From Carboxylicivirga sediminis (GTDB lineage Bacteria > Bacteroidota > Bacteroidia > Bacteroidales > Marinilabiliaceae), in assembly GCF_018156225.1 (NCBI RefSeq), contig NZ_JAGTAR010000001.1, positions 124,001 to 188,000 of the forward strand: a DNA stretch of 64,000 nt. Direction: 5' to 3'. The stretch's first letter is position 1, and the number at the start of each line of letters is the position of its first letter. The notes beneath the pieces are model-generated. The model did not search any database and had not been told where the DNA came from. It saw only the letters and a program-made list of their open reading frames with translations. The position numbers and the translations under genes are program-made. This document shows positions 17,758-26,841 of the stretch, piece by piece.

Positions 17758-19965
17758 TTACTCAATAACTAACTTCTGACTATAGCGTTCTTCACCTTCT
17801 TTTATCACAGCCACATACACTCCACGCTTAAGGTGAGAAACAGTAATATACTGCTGCTGACTCATTATTGGCTGATTTAGCAGCATTCGGCCTGATATAT
17901 CATATAACTCTATTACCCCTTGTACCTGCGAATGAGTTGTTTGAACGAGAAACTTACCACTTGCTGGGTTAGGAGAAAGACGAAATTGAGACGCACTAAT
18001 CGACGGTAAACCGACATATCGTCCACTGCGATTAACTTTACGACTAAATTCATAAACTTGCATGGCTACACTCGATACATATCCTCCGTTATCTGGAAAC
18101 TGAAGGGTAACGGTATTTATTGATTGCAGCAAATCCACTGGCACCTCAACCTCAAGTAAGCCAAAAAAGGATTCACGTTGCAACTGGTCATCGCCTCGAT
18201 AATTGGCCTCCACATTAACCTTCGTTCCATTAAAAAGAACCGTTGGATACACCTCTTTATCTAGCGCACGACCAATGCCGATGCGTAGTATTGCTTCTCC
18301 TTCTGTTACTGCTTCAATATTGTTAAAACTATACTCGATATCTGCATTGGCAACAATTGGTTTCAATAGTTCAGTAGCGTAATATTTCGTTTCGTCTGAT
18401 GTTTCTGAAACAGCAATATCTTGTGGATATACACATTCGACAATAAGGGTACCTTCTATGCCTATTTCAAACAAACCAGGTATTTGAGCATGTGTTTCAG
18501 CATCCAATACAGGCTGGTTATTACTCAAGTACAAATGCTTTACATTAACCTCTGCTGGAACTTGTGCAATACCTTCAAAATTGAGTTCTACATTAAACTT
18601 CTTCTCTAAATCAAGGCTATTAACAATAATGTACGCTCTATTTCCGTACACATAACAGTCACTAATAATATCCTGATGGTTCGGTCGTGAATCAACACGC
18701 GTTCCTTTTACATCAGACCAAAGCTGATATGTCTTAACCATATCTGTATAAACCCACTGGCCTGAGTAGCTTGCAGGCTCATTTGCCTTTCGCATCAAAC
18801 GATGGTTATATGCCTGATTTTTTGATGCATCGTATCCCCATTCTGCCTTTACCGGTAGAAAATTGATGGCTTTGGTCATAAGATTTGGACGGGCCATAAA
18901 CTGCAACATCATGGTGTTAACTGATTTCATATGCAACCAATCGCGGTACGGTGTCCATTCTGAATCGAAATCATGCATCTGCGCTCCAAATTCAGATACT
19001 AGAAATGGTTTTGCAACTCCAAATTTCAGATAGCTGTATTGTTCGATCATATCAAGCGTTGCTTCCATCTGAGCTCCTTTACGATAACGCTGCTTACCAT
19101 TAAAAGCTGGAAAATCATAAAAGTGCATACTCCAGAAATCCATCTTTTCACCTGCAATATCCATAAATAACTTCCACCGTTCTTCCCATTGCTGAAAGTT
19201 GTTTTTTTCCAAATCGGGAAACGCCACACAATAACCACCAACTTCAATGATATCGTTGTACTTTTTAATCTCATCAGCCACCGCATTATGAAAGCGAAAT
19301 ACTTTTTCTGGTTGCTCATTACCATAATCAACCAAATGCCAAAGCGGTTCATTTATAACCTCTACGTAATTAGGACGTTTTTGCCCTGTGACACCGCCTG
19401 CCCCAAAAAAATCTCTTATAAAGCGCCCCATGTACTCACCTGTGGCGGTTCCAAAAGGTTCAGTTTCGGTATCGGTTTGAGAAAATGCCCAGCCAAGTTG
19501 AGTGTTTTGTCCATCGGGCCAAAACGGATGTAATTGAGCACACATTACCTGATCATTATATTGCTCAAAAACATGTAGGCTAGTCTTACTGGCAAATTGA
19601 TTTTTAACGTAATCACCTTTATTAGTGATACTTGTTGGATTTGCAAATCCAGGACGTGAAGCATCCTCGCTAATCTGGTTATTGAGCCACCAGGTAATAC
19701 CACCCGTATTACGCCCCATATAAACGTCATAACCTTTAAGAAAATCACTTCGCAAATCTGCCAATTCATTATCACCATCCCACTCTTGCTCTGTAATATC
19801 GGCATGAATACATACAAATTTACTACGGTCAAACTCTGAATTATCACCAACCGTGTGTTTCATATCGAGGTTAACATCCACCACCACTTTATCGTATGTT
19901 TGGGCATAAAGCGACCAGCCAATGATTAGCAGGGCTAATCCTGTTATGTATCTTTTACTAAACAT
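17758..19965 (-). CDS. GH86 beta-agarase/beta-porphyranase with type IX secretion tail
   Basis: A 735-residue secreted endo-enzyme. It has a signal peptide (residues 1-21), a (beta/alpha)8-type catalytic domain (about 25-410) with acid/base Glu206 in EVINEP and nucleophile Glu325 in VSEFG, then beta-sandwich regions. Residues about 660-735 form a type IX sorting domain (SPNPASGKF, YDISGRML, LKRGVYV). Wording such as GRNTGGITWW and the RPNYVEVINEPLW region fits GH86, a family cutting beta-1,4 bonds in agarose or porphyran. It lies between the SusCD unit and the anhydrogalactose operon. A terminator separates it from the SusCD genes, so its transcript level may differ. Agarase versus porphyranase cannot be decided by eye. 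Confidence 0.85.
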   Translation of the reverse strand: MFSKRYITGLALLIIGWSLYAQTYDKVVVDVNLDMKHTVGDNSEFDRSKFVCIHADITEQEWDGDNELADLRSDFLKGYDVYMGRNTGGITWWLNNQISEDASRPGFANPTSITNKGDYVKNQFASKTSLHVFEQYNDQVMCAQLHPFWPDGQNTQLGWAFSQTDTETEPFGTATGEYMGRFIRDFFGAGGVTGQKRPNYVEVINEPLWHLVDYGNEQPEKVFRFHNAVADEIKKYNDIIEVGGYCVAFPDLEKNNFQQWEERWKLFMDIAGEKMDFWSMHFYDFPAFNGKQRYRKGAQMEATLDMIEQYSYLKFGVAKPFLVSEFGAQMHDFDSEWTPYRDWLHMKSVNTMMLQFMARPNLMTKAINFLPVKAEWGYDASKNQAYNHRLMRKANEPASYSGQWVYTDMVKTYQLWSDVKGTRVDSRPNHQDIISDCYVYGNRAYIIVNSLDLEKKFNVELNFEGIAQVPAEVNVKHLYLSNNQPVLDAETHAQIPGLFEIGIEGTLIVECVYPQDIAVSETSDETKYYATELLKPIVANADIEYSFNNIEAVTEGEAILRIGIGRALDKEVYPTVLFNGTKVNVEANYRGDDQLQRESFFGLLEVEVPVDLLQSINTVTLQFPDNGGYVSSVAMQVYEFSRKVNRSGRYVGLPSISASQFRLSPNPASGKFLVQTTHSQVQGVIELYDISGRMLLNQPIMSQQQYITVSHLKRGVYVAVIKEGEERYSQKLVIE

Positions 19966-19995
19966 TTTCTTGAGTTTCTGGATTCAAAAAAAAGA

Positions 19996-20022
19996 AAGGA
20001 GGCTGCCTATTACAGCCTCCTT
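19996..20022 (-). terminator. Rho-independent terminator between surface lipoprotein and GH86 genes
   Basis: A perfect 10-bp stem (AAGGAGGCTG / CAGCCTCCTT) with a 7-base loop, followed on the minus strand by a T-rich tract. It begins 8 bases after the stop codon of the SusCD-associated lipoprotein, so it should end or attenuate the SusCD transcript before GH86. Confidence 0.75.
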
Positions 20023-20029
20023 GTATTAA

Positions 20030-21598
20030 TTACGGTCTGGCTTCAAGCTCAGATATGGTCAGGTTATCTAAATAAAACTGAGAATTTACGGTACTACTAT
20101 TGTTATATCCCCTAATAAAGAAGAAATAATCGCGCGTATCACCTACATTCCAAATGGTTTTCACATACGTCCATTTACCTTCCGGGAAATTTTCATCGAA
20201 GAAATAAGCCAGCTCTGCAGACCAGTTGTCTGGATAGAAACGTAAATCCGGCACCCATCCGTCACCTGTATCAGCATTACCTTTTTGCTCAAAGTAAATC
20301 CAGATACCAACTTCGTAAGCCTTACCACCTTCCAGGTTAAATGTTACCGGTGCACCACCTTTCTGATAATTGAAAATAGCGCCATTCACCATGTCAATGT
20401 ATAAACTTTTAGTTCCATCGTAGGCCTTAGCATTTGTTACTTCCGAAGTAAAGTTTTCAAAGCCACCCCACCATAGGTTCGGCCAATCGGCTGATGTGGA
20501 TGTTTCAAAACTATAATCGTAATCTGTCTTAGGCATAATATTAGCTAAGCCAACAAACCGAACATCTAATGCATCAAATGTCTCAACAATGACATCATCA
20601 GCTGTTTCAAGGGTGCCTATTGAACTATCGTAACTTACTTTTATTTCATCGGTATTGTACAAACGACTCGCTAATTCAATAATCACCACATTATTATCCA
20701 AAGCATCGTATGATATCTTTTTAATAGGAATATCAACCACATTACCTTTATTTACAATGTCAATGGTAAACGCTGCAGGGTTGCAAGCAGATGGGTCTTT
20801 AAGGTCACGACTAAACTCTAACATTATTTCTTTGTTACGAGCCGATTCACTGGTTAACCCAATCAATTCAACCGGATCATCTGTGGGTAAAACATTAATT
20901 AAATCAGTATACAATAGGGTATCCATACCAAACTCGCTGGAAGCAATCAATCGCAAATCATGATTGCCAACACTTCCTACACGTATGTCGATAGGATCGC
21001 CTTTATACTCGCGCATTGCTCCATTGGGTTTTACCAATTGCCATCGGTAAGTATCAGGTTTTCCCAGGCTGTAGTCACCGGCTTCGCAAGTGATAAAACG
21101 ACCAGCTTCTACTTCATTTGCCGCACCATTTTCCATGGTTAAAGGAGAACTATCCTCGGTGCGATAAGCTACATAACCGGCCTTAACGCTATCCCGCACT
21201 TCAATAGTGATGGTGCTTTGCTTTTCTTTACTTCCAGTATCCTCATCGCCAACAAATACATTACTGTTGTATATTTGTGCCAACTCAACATTGGTAAAAT
21301 CATTAGGCTTTGTAAAAATAACCGACACTACATCTTCATTAGATGAAGTAATGGTATTACCGTTTAAATCCAAGGTTCCTTCAGGAAAGGACCATTCACG
21401 CGTTACAACACCTCTTGAAAGGTCAATCAATGTCATTTCGCTATTGATTTGCATGGTTTTATTCTTTAATCCAAATGATGTAGTAACATACGCATGACTT
21501 GGATCGGACGTTGGAGCTTCGTAGCTATCGTCGCAAGCACTTAAAGTAAGTGCCATTGCTCCAATAAAACCTCCTATATATTTTAATATCTTATTCAT
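20030..21598 (-). CDS. SusE/F-position surface glycan-binding lipoprotein
   Basis: A 522-residue lipoprotein with lipobox LSAC (Cys22). The N-terminal and middle parts look like PKD/Ig-type beta-sandwich modules (EAGDYSLGKPDTYRW; a Big_5-like stretch near residues 240-340). The C-terminal region (about 360-522) contains a carbohydrate-binding-module-like jelly roll beginning near YSFETS and ending YLDNLTISE, as in proteins that bind polysaccharides at the cell surface. It follows the SusD gene by 19 bases and ends at a strong terminator. Expected role: capture of agar or porphyran chains for the SusCD transporter. Confidence 0.75.
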   Translation of the reverse strand: MNKILKYIGGFIGAMALTLSACDDSYEAPTSDPSHAYVTTSFGLKNKTMQINSEMTLIDLSRGVVTREWSFPEGTLDLNGNTITSSNEDVVSVIFTKPNDFTNVELAQIYNSNVFVGDEDTGSKEKQSTITIEVRDSVKAGYVAYRTEDSSPLTMENGAANEVEAGRFITCEAGDYSLGKPDTYRWQLVKPNGAMREYKGDPIDIRVGSVGNHDLRLIASSEFGMDTLLYTDLINVLPTDDPVELIGLTSESARNKEIMLEFSRDLKDPSACNPAAFTIDIVNKGNVVDIPIKKISYDALDNNVVIIELASRLYNTDEIKVSYDSSIGTLETADDVIVETFDALDVRFVGLANIMPKTDYDYSFETSTSADWPNLWWGGFENFTSEVTNAKAYDGTKSLYIDMVNGAIFNYQKGGAPVTFNLEGGKAYEVGIWIYFEQKGNADTGDGWVPDLRFYPDNWSAELAYFFDENFPEGKWTYVKTIWNVGDTRDYFFFIRGYNNSSTVNSQFYLDNLTISELEARP

Positions 21599-21617
21599 AA
21601 TTCAGAAAACTAATTGA

Positions 21618-23444
21618 TTATAAATTTTTGTTCGATTGACTTTCCAGATTTGGAATTGGTAAGTAATCATGCTCAGCACTGCTGTAGTTAGACAATGGCT
21701 TTTGCCAATCTGGACGTACACGCTCATTCAGATACAATGGATAAGTACGCTCTATTTCCGGCTTCATTTTCCATTTAGCTTCTGCTTCATCATAGTACAT
21801 CATTTTATCTGTCAATTTTGCTTCGTCAGCAGCTCGTGTACTAATAATGTCACCCATCATGCCCCAGCGAACCAGGTCATACCAGCGATGACCTTCAAAA
21901 GCCAGCTCTAACGGACGCTCTACCATGCGAATATGACGCAGCAAAGTTTCGGCAGATAATGCTTCTACCGGATGTGAAGCTAAATTATTAGCATAACGCG
22001 AAATGTGTAATTGTGGAATACCCCCCATATTATCGATGTAATGCTGCAATGATAAAACACCAGCTCGTTCTCTTACTTTTTCAACATATTTTAATGCTTC
22101 GCTTGTGTTACCTGCATCTTCCAATACAGCCTCGGCATACATCAGATACACATCAGCCAATCGGATATGACGGAAGTTAATACCTGTACGTGCTGCATTT
22201 TCTGAATCCTCTGCATTGGATTTGTACCAATTCGTATACTTTTTAACTTTTGCCCCCTGACCAAAAGCCATATTTGCTTTGGCTTTAATCTCATCTCCGT
22301 TCTCATCAACTTTATTAACTAGTGGAGCATTATAATAGGTTTCATCGGTATCCCAATTGGCATTACCATCACGCTCATTAAGTACTACCACCGAAGCATA
22401 GGTGCGTTGTGATACAAAACGTCCGAGGTTAGATGGATTAGAAACATCCATTGAATCTCCTACGATATATAGCTCCTGCAACCAATAGGTTGGCAAACAA
22501 GTGTTGTATCCACCTGCATATATACTAGAAAAATTACCTGCTATAGCGGTGGCTTCAGAACCTGCTACGTCACCTACATCATCCTGACGATCACCTGGTG
22601 TACCTACTTTATAATTATCAGAGAAGGCTACCTCAAAAATTGACTCTGAATTAAATTCACCTTCGGTTGTAAAGTTTGACATATAATCATCCACCAAAGC
22701 GTATAATCCTTTATCATCGGCCTCATCAATTACCATTTTAAAGTATTGAGCCGCTTTGTTCCATGCTTTGTCGTATAGATATACTTTACCTAGTAAGGCG
22801 GTTGCTGCCCCCCAGGTTGCGCGGCCTAAATCACCTGCATCTTCCCATTTTTTTGGAAGGTGTGTCATAGCATATTCTAAATCAGAAATAATAAATGCGA
22901 CAATGTCTTCGCGCGAGCTTAATCCTTTGTGCAACTCCACATCGTCAAATACCAACTGATCGTGCAATACTGCATCACCATACGAGTTACTTAACCAGAA
23001 ATAGCAGATAGCTCTTACAAAACGAGCCTGTGCTAAAATCAGGTCTTTCTCTCCCTCTGTTAAAACATCTGTTGCTTCAGTGTAGTATATCACTTGATTA
23101 GCACGGTAAATGCCTGTGTAGAGATTTGACCAGTGATTGACCACAAAATCATGCGCATTGGTCCATTGCATATTTGAGAAGGCACTATGGATAGCATACC
23201 AGCTCTCAGAGCCAGCCAAATCAGAACGCATCATATTCATAACAATGCCACCTCCACTTACGTTGTGAAATTGTAAGGCACTATACATTGCATTTTGCGC
23301 TTTTTCAAAATCAGCCTTTGTCTGCCAGAATGTATCTGTTGTAATTGCGTTAGGATTGGACTGATCAAGTAGTTCGTCTTCGCAGCTCGTAAACAATAAA
23401 GCTGAAAAGCATAACGCAATTGTATATCTTAATAAACTTTTCAT
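21618..23444 (-). CDS. susD: SusD/RagB-family outer-membrane lipoprotein
   Basis: A 608-residue SusD homologue with lipobox FTSC followed by EDELLDQ, the TPR-rich helical scaffold, and the typical C-terminal RWYDLVRWG and ERVRPDWQKPL elements. It acts as the hinged lid over the adjacent SusC porin and binds incoming oligosaccharides. It starts 18 bases after the SusC stop. Context makes agar/porphyran oligosaccharides the ligand. Confidence 0.93.
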   Translation of the reverse strand: MKSLLRYTIALCFSALLFTSCEDELLDQSNPNAITTDTFWQTKADFEKAQNAMYSALQFHNVSGGGIVMNMMRSDLAGSESWYAIHSAFSNMQWTNAHDFVVNHWSNLYTGIYRANQVIYYTEATDVLTEGEKDLILAQARFVRAICYFWLSNSYGDAVLHDQLVFDDVELHKGLSSREDIVAFIISDLEYAMTHLPKKWEDAGDLGRATWGAATALLGKVYLYDKAWNKAAQYFKMVIDEADDKGLYALVDDYMSNFTTEGEFNSESIFEVAFSDNYKVGTPGDRQDDVGDVAGSEATAIAGNFSSIYAGGYNTCLPTYWLQELYIVGDSMDVSNPSNLGRFVSQRTYASVVVLNERDGNANWDTDETYYNAPLVNKVDENGDEIKAKANMAFGQGAKVKKYTNWYKSNAEDSENAARTGINFRHIRLADVYLMYAEAVLEDAGNTSEALKYVEKVRERAGVLSLQHYIDNMGGIPQLHISRYANNLASHPVEALSAETLLRHIRMVERPLELAFEGHRWYDLVRWGMMGDIISTRAADEAKLTDKMMYYDEAEAKWKMKPEIERTYPLYLNERVRPDWQKPLSNYSSAEHDYLPIPNLESQSNKNL

Positions 23445-23462
23445 TTTTCTACAATTAATTGA

Positions 23463-26400
23463 TTAAAAGTCAACTTGTATTCCCATTAAGAACTTACGAG
23501 TAACCGGATAAGTTCCTTTATCAATACCACGAGTAGAAATACCGTTTCCACCAACCTCTGGGTCATATCCTTCGTAACCAGTAAAAGTTAAAGGATTTTG
23601 TGCCGTTACATAAAATCTGATATTATCCATTTTTCCCTTAAGTACACGCTTTGGCACAGTGTAACCCAGGGTAAAGTTCCTTACACGCAGGAATGTTCCG
23701 TCTTCAAGAAAATAATCGGTTCTAGTTCTCCAGTTATCATGCTCAGAACCTACTCGACCGGATGGAATGTCAGAGTTTGAATTAGCAGGTGTCCACATAT
23801 AATATAAATCTTTGTGGCGGTTCATTGAGTAAGCAAATAGTTTTGCACCATTATAAACCTCATTGCCATGCGAATAATATAGTTGTAATGAGGCATCAAA
23901 ACCCTTATATTCTGCAGTTAAGATCATACCTGCTTCAAAGTCTGGCATACCCGACCCCTGATAGACTCTATCATTATCATCAATCACACCGTCTTTATGG
24001 GCATCTAACATACGAACATCTCCCAGTTGTGCCGTTGGAACCAAGTTACGATATTCATCTAACTGCTCTTGGGTTTTGATAATGCCATCGGTTGGAATCA
24101 GGAAAAAGGCTCCTGCCTCGTAGCCCGGACGCATATACGTTGTCACATCTTGCTGCACTGCTCTCCAGTTACCAGGTTTACTATCTTGTAAAGCAATCTC
24201 ATCCATTAAACCAAGATCAGTCACTTCGTTAACATTCTTGGTGAATGTACCTGTTACTGACCAGTTAAAACCACTAGCGGTACGGTGCTTGTAGGTAGCT
24301 GCAAGTTCAAGACCTTTATTCACCATGTTACCCACGTTACTCATTTTTGACTTATATCTTCCTGAGTAATCATGTGCTACGTTAGTACCAGCCGAAGGAG
24401 GCAACAACACAGCTAATAACATGTCTTTTTTATCGTTTTGATAAACGTCAGCTGTAAAGCTAAACTTACCACCAAACATTAATAAATCAATACCAATGTT
24501 ACGTGATACATTCGTTTCCCATTTAACATCCGGGTTGGCATAACCGCGTTGAATAGCTCCTGCTCCTAGTTCATCATCATCTTCACTACCCCATATGTAA
24601 TCTATATTTGGGTCGATAGTCGTTTGATACAAATACGAAGGAATTCCTTGGTTACCCACTTCACCATAACTAGCTCTTAACTTCAGGTTATCGATTGAAG
24701 TGACATTTTCCATAAAACTCTCCTCGCTGATATTCCAACCCACAGAAGCTCCTGGAAAATTAGCATAGCGATGGCTCGAAGAAAAGTTAGACGATGCATC
24801 ACGACGAATACTTGCACTAAATAAATAGCGATCGTCGAAGTTATATTGAACCCTTGCCAATTTACCCACAATGCGGTGATCGGTATTGCGACCTGTCATC
24901 GCTGTCATGGTCTTACCACCATCGTAGACCTTAATGCTGTTATCAATAAAGTCACGCTTTTCAGTAGATACGGCTTCACTATCGGTTGTTTCAATCGTGT
25001 AACCTAATAAAGCTGAAACGGTGTGCTTATTAAAAGTCTTTGTATAATTAACAACATTCTCCATCGTATATTTAAGACTGTTGTTAAAGTCGTTGCGCAA
25101 TATGGCTTCCTGACGACTACCTAACTCATTCAGGTTACCATCTTGGTCATAAACCAATAATTGGGGCTGCCAAAAGTTACGCTTGTAGTTCCAGTAGTTC
25201 ATACCCAGGTTAAGCTGGTAGCTTAAGCCTTCGATAATTTCGTATTTAAGATTGGCCGAAACATTATAACTATTTTCGACGCGGTCATCTTCTTGTGTTA
25301 ATAATTTAGATAAATAACCTACGTGATCAGGGTTATTTCCGGGTACCTGAACACTATTTCCATTTGTTGGCAGATCGCCCAATGGTGGTCGGTAAGGCCC
25401 CTGGAACATAGCGAATTCGTATAAACCCCATGGTTCTACCTCTTTATTGGCATGCATAATACCGACACTAGCAAAAGCACTAAATTTACCTTTTTTTAAG
25501 GTGGCATTGGCACGTGTTGTAAAACGGTCGTAACCCGACTGACGCAAAATACCATCCTGACTAAAATAGTTAGTATTTAAATTAAAGGTTAAATCATCTT
25601 TACCGCCCGAAAGTGTTAAATTATAGTTTTGAATTGCAGCATTATCATTCTGTATAGACTCTACAAAATCAGTGTCGTAATCCAAAGCATTTGGGTTAAA
25701 CGATAAGATTGGTGAACCATCGCCCCCAGCTGCTAATTGTACCTGCTCATCAACATAAAGGTGCTCTTTTGTAGTTAACAGAGGCGTACCCGAAGTAATA
25801 TTTTGAATACCATAGTACGATGAGAAACTTACTTTTGTTTGTCCAGCCTTACCTCTTTTAGTAGTAATTAAAATAACACCATTTGATGCTCGCGTACCAT
25901 ATACAGCCGCAGCTGCGCCATCTTTTAAGATGTCAACCGTTGCAATATCTTCCGATGCAATATTTGGATTGCTGTTATATGGAATTCCATCAACTACATA
26001 TAATGGTTGTGTATCACTGGTTATCGAACCTAAACCTCGAATCTGGATATTAGCCTGGTCACCCGGTCGACCACTGCTCTCAGTTACATTAACACCAGCT
26101 ACCTGTCCCTGCAATGTTTTGGTAAAGTCAGATGCCACCACTTTGGCCATTTCTTCTGACTTAATTTGAGCAACTGCACCTGTTAATTCTTTTTTCTTCT
26201 GAACACCGTAACCAACAGCTACCACTTCATCCAAAGAAACCATATCGGCTTGTAACGATACACTCAAAGTTGCACCGCTTACTTCAACTTCCTGACTAAT
26301 ATACCCGATAAAAGAAAAAACAACGACTGTTCCATTATCGGCTGCGATAGAATAATTACCATCAATATCGGTAATAGTACCCGTTGTTGTTCCTTTGACA

Positions 26401-26549
26401 TATACACTTACCCCAGGTATTGCTTCTCCTGTTTCGGCATCAGCCACTGTACCACTCACAGTTTGCTGCGCTAACAGAATGTTACCTGTGGAAAACAGCA
26501 ATGCAAGTATCAGCATTATCCGCCATGCATTTGTTTTCATTTTTTTCAT
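23463..26549 (-). CDS. susC: SusC/RagA TonB-dependent oligosaccharide transporter
   Basis: A 1028-residue outer-membrane transporter. A signal peptide (cut near LAQ) is followed by a carboxypeptidase-like domain (about 28-105, TVSGTVADAETGEAIPG), a TonB-box region (DEVVAVGYG), the plug domain with LYVVDGIP and SNGVILITTKRG, and a long barrel ending in an aromatic residue (QVDF). Length and motifs are standard for SusC. It is divergent from the hybrid two-component regulator and heads the SusC-SusD-lipoprotein unit. It should import agar/porphyran oligosaccharides produced by GH86. Confidence 0.95.
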   Translation of the reverse strand: MKKMKTNAWRIMLILALLFSTGNILLAQQTVSGTVADAETGEAIPGVSVYVKGTTTGTITDIDGNYSIAADNGTVVVFSFIGYISQEVEVSGATLSVSLQADMVSLDEVVAVGYGVQKKKELTGAVAQIKSEEMAKVVASDFTKTLQGQVAGVNVTESSGRPGDQANIQIRGLGSITSDTQPLYVVDGIPYNSNPNIASEDIATVDILKDGAAAAVYGTRASNGVILITTKRGKAGQTKVSFSSYYGIQNITSGTPLLTTKEHLYVDEQVQLAAGGDGSPILSFNPNALDYDTDFVESIQNDNAAIQNYNLTLSGGKDDLTFNLNTNYFSQDGILRQSGYDRFTTRANATLKKGKFSAFASVGIMHANKEVEPWGLYEFAMFQGPYRPPLGDLPTNGNSVQVPGNNPDHVGYLSKLLTQEDDRVENSYNVSANLKYEIIEGLSYQLNLGMNYWNYKRNFWQPQLLVYDQDGNLNELGSRQEAILRNDFNNSLKYTMENVVNYTKTFNKHTVSALLGYTIETTDSEAVSTEKRDFIDNSIKVYDGGKTMTAMTGRNTDHRIVGKLARVQYNFDDRYLFSASIRRDASSNFSSSHRYANFPGASVGWNISEESFMENVTSIDNLKLRASYGEVGNQGIPSYLYQTTIDPNIDYIWGSEDDDELGAGAIQRGYANPDVKWETNVSRNIGIDLLMFGGKFSFTADVYQNDKKDMLLAVLLPPSAGTNVAHDYSGRYKSKMSNVGNMVNKGLELAATYKHRTASGFNWSVTGTFTKNVNEVTDLGLMDEIALQDSKPGNWRAVQQDVTTYMRPGYEAGAFFLIPTDGIIKTQEQLDEYRNLVPTAQLGDVRMLDAHKDGVIDDNDRVYQGSGMPDFEAGMILTAEYKGFDASLQLYYSHGNEVYNGAKLFAYSMNRHKDLYYMWTPANSNSDIPSGRVGSEHDNWRTRTDYFLEDGTFLRVRNFTLGYTVPKRVLKGKMDNIRFYVTAQNPLTFTGYEGYDPEVGGNGISTRGIDKGTYPVTRKFLMGIQVDF

Positions 26550-26629
26550 TGCACTTTAGTTTTAGTTATTCTTTAGTAAGATTTTTTAACAACTATTGTT
26601 AGGAGCAAGCAACTCCAAACAACCACTTA

Positions 26630-26637
26630 CAAATCTA
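26630..26637 (-). promoter_or_regulatory. Bacteroidota -7 box for the agar-locus susC
   Basis: On the minus strand the bases read TAGATTTG, matching TAnnTTTG, about 80 bases upstream of the susC start. No good -33 TTG is present at the expected spacing, as is common for activator-dependent PUL promoters. Confidence 0.45.
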
Positions 26638-26841
26638 TAGTGTCAAAAACGAGTTTACCGTTGGTGAATAATCCATTTAAAGGTACGCAAATGTATACAA
26701 TGTTGGCATTTGAAAACAAAGAGTGCATATTTGATAACTATCTTAAGTTCCTTTACATGAGGAAACTTCGCTCAAGTACATTATCTTTATGCTGTCAACA
26801 AATCAGTTATTGAAATTATCTACGAACCTAAATTAATTAAC

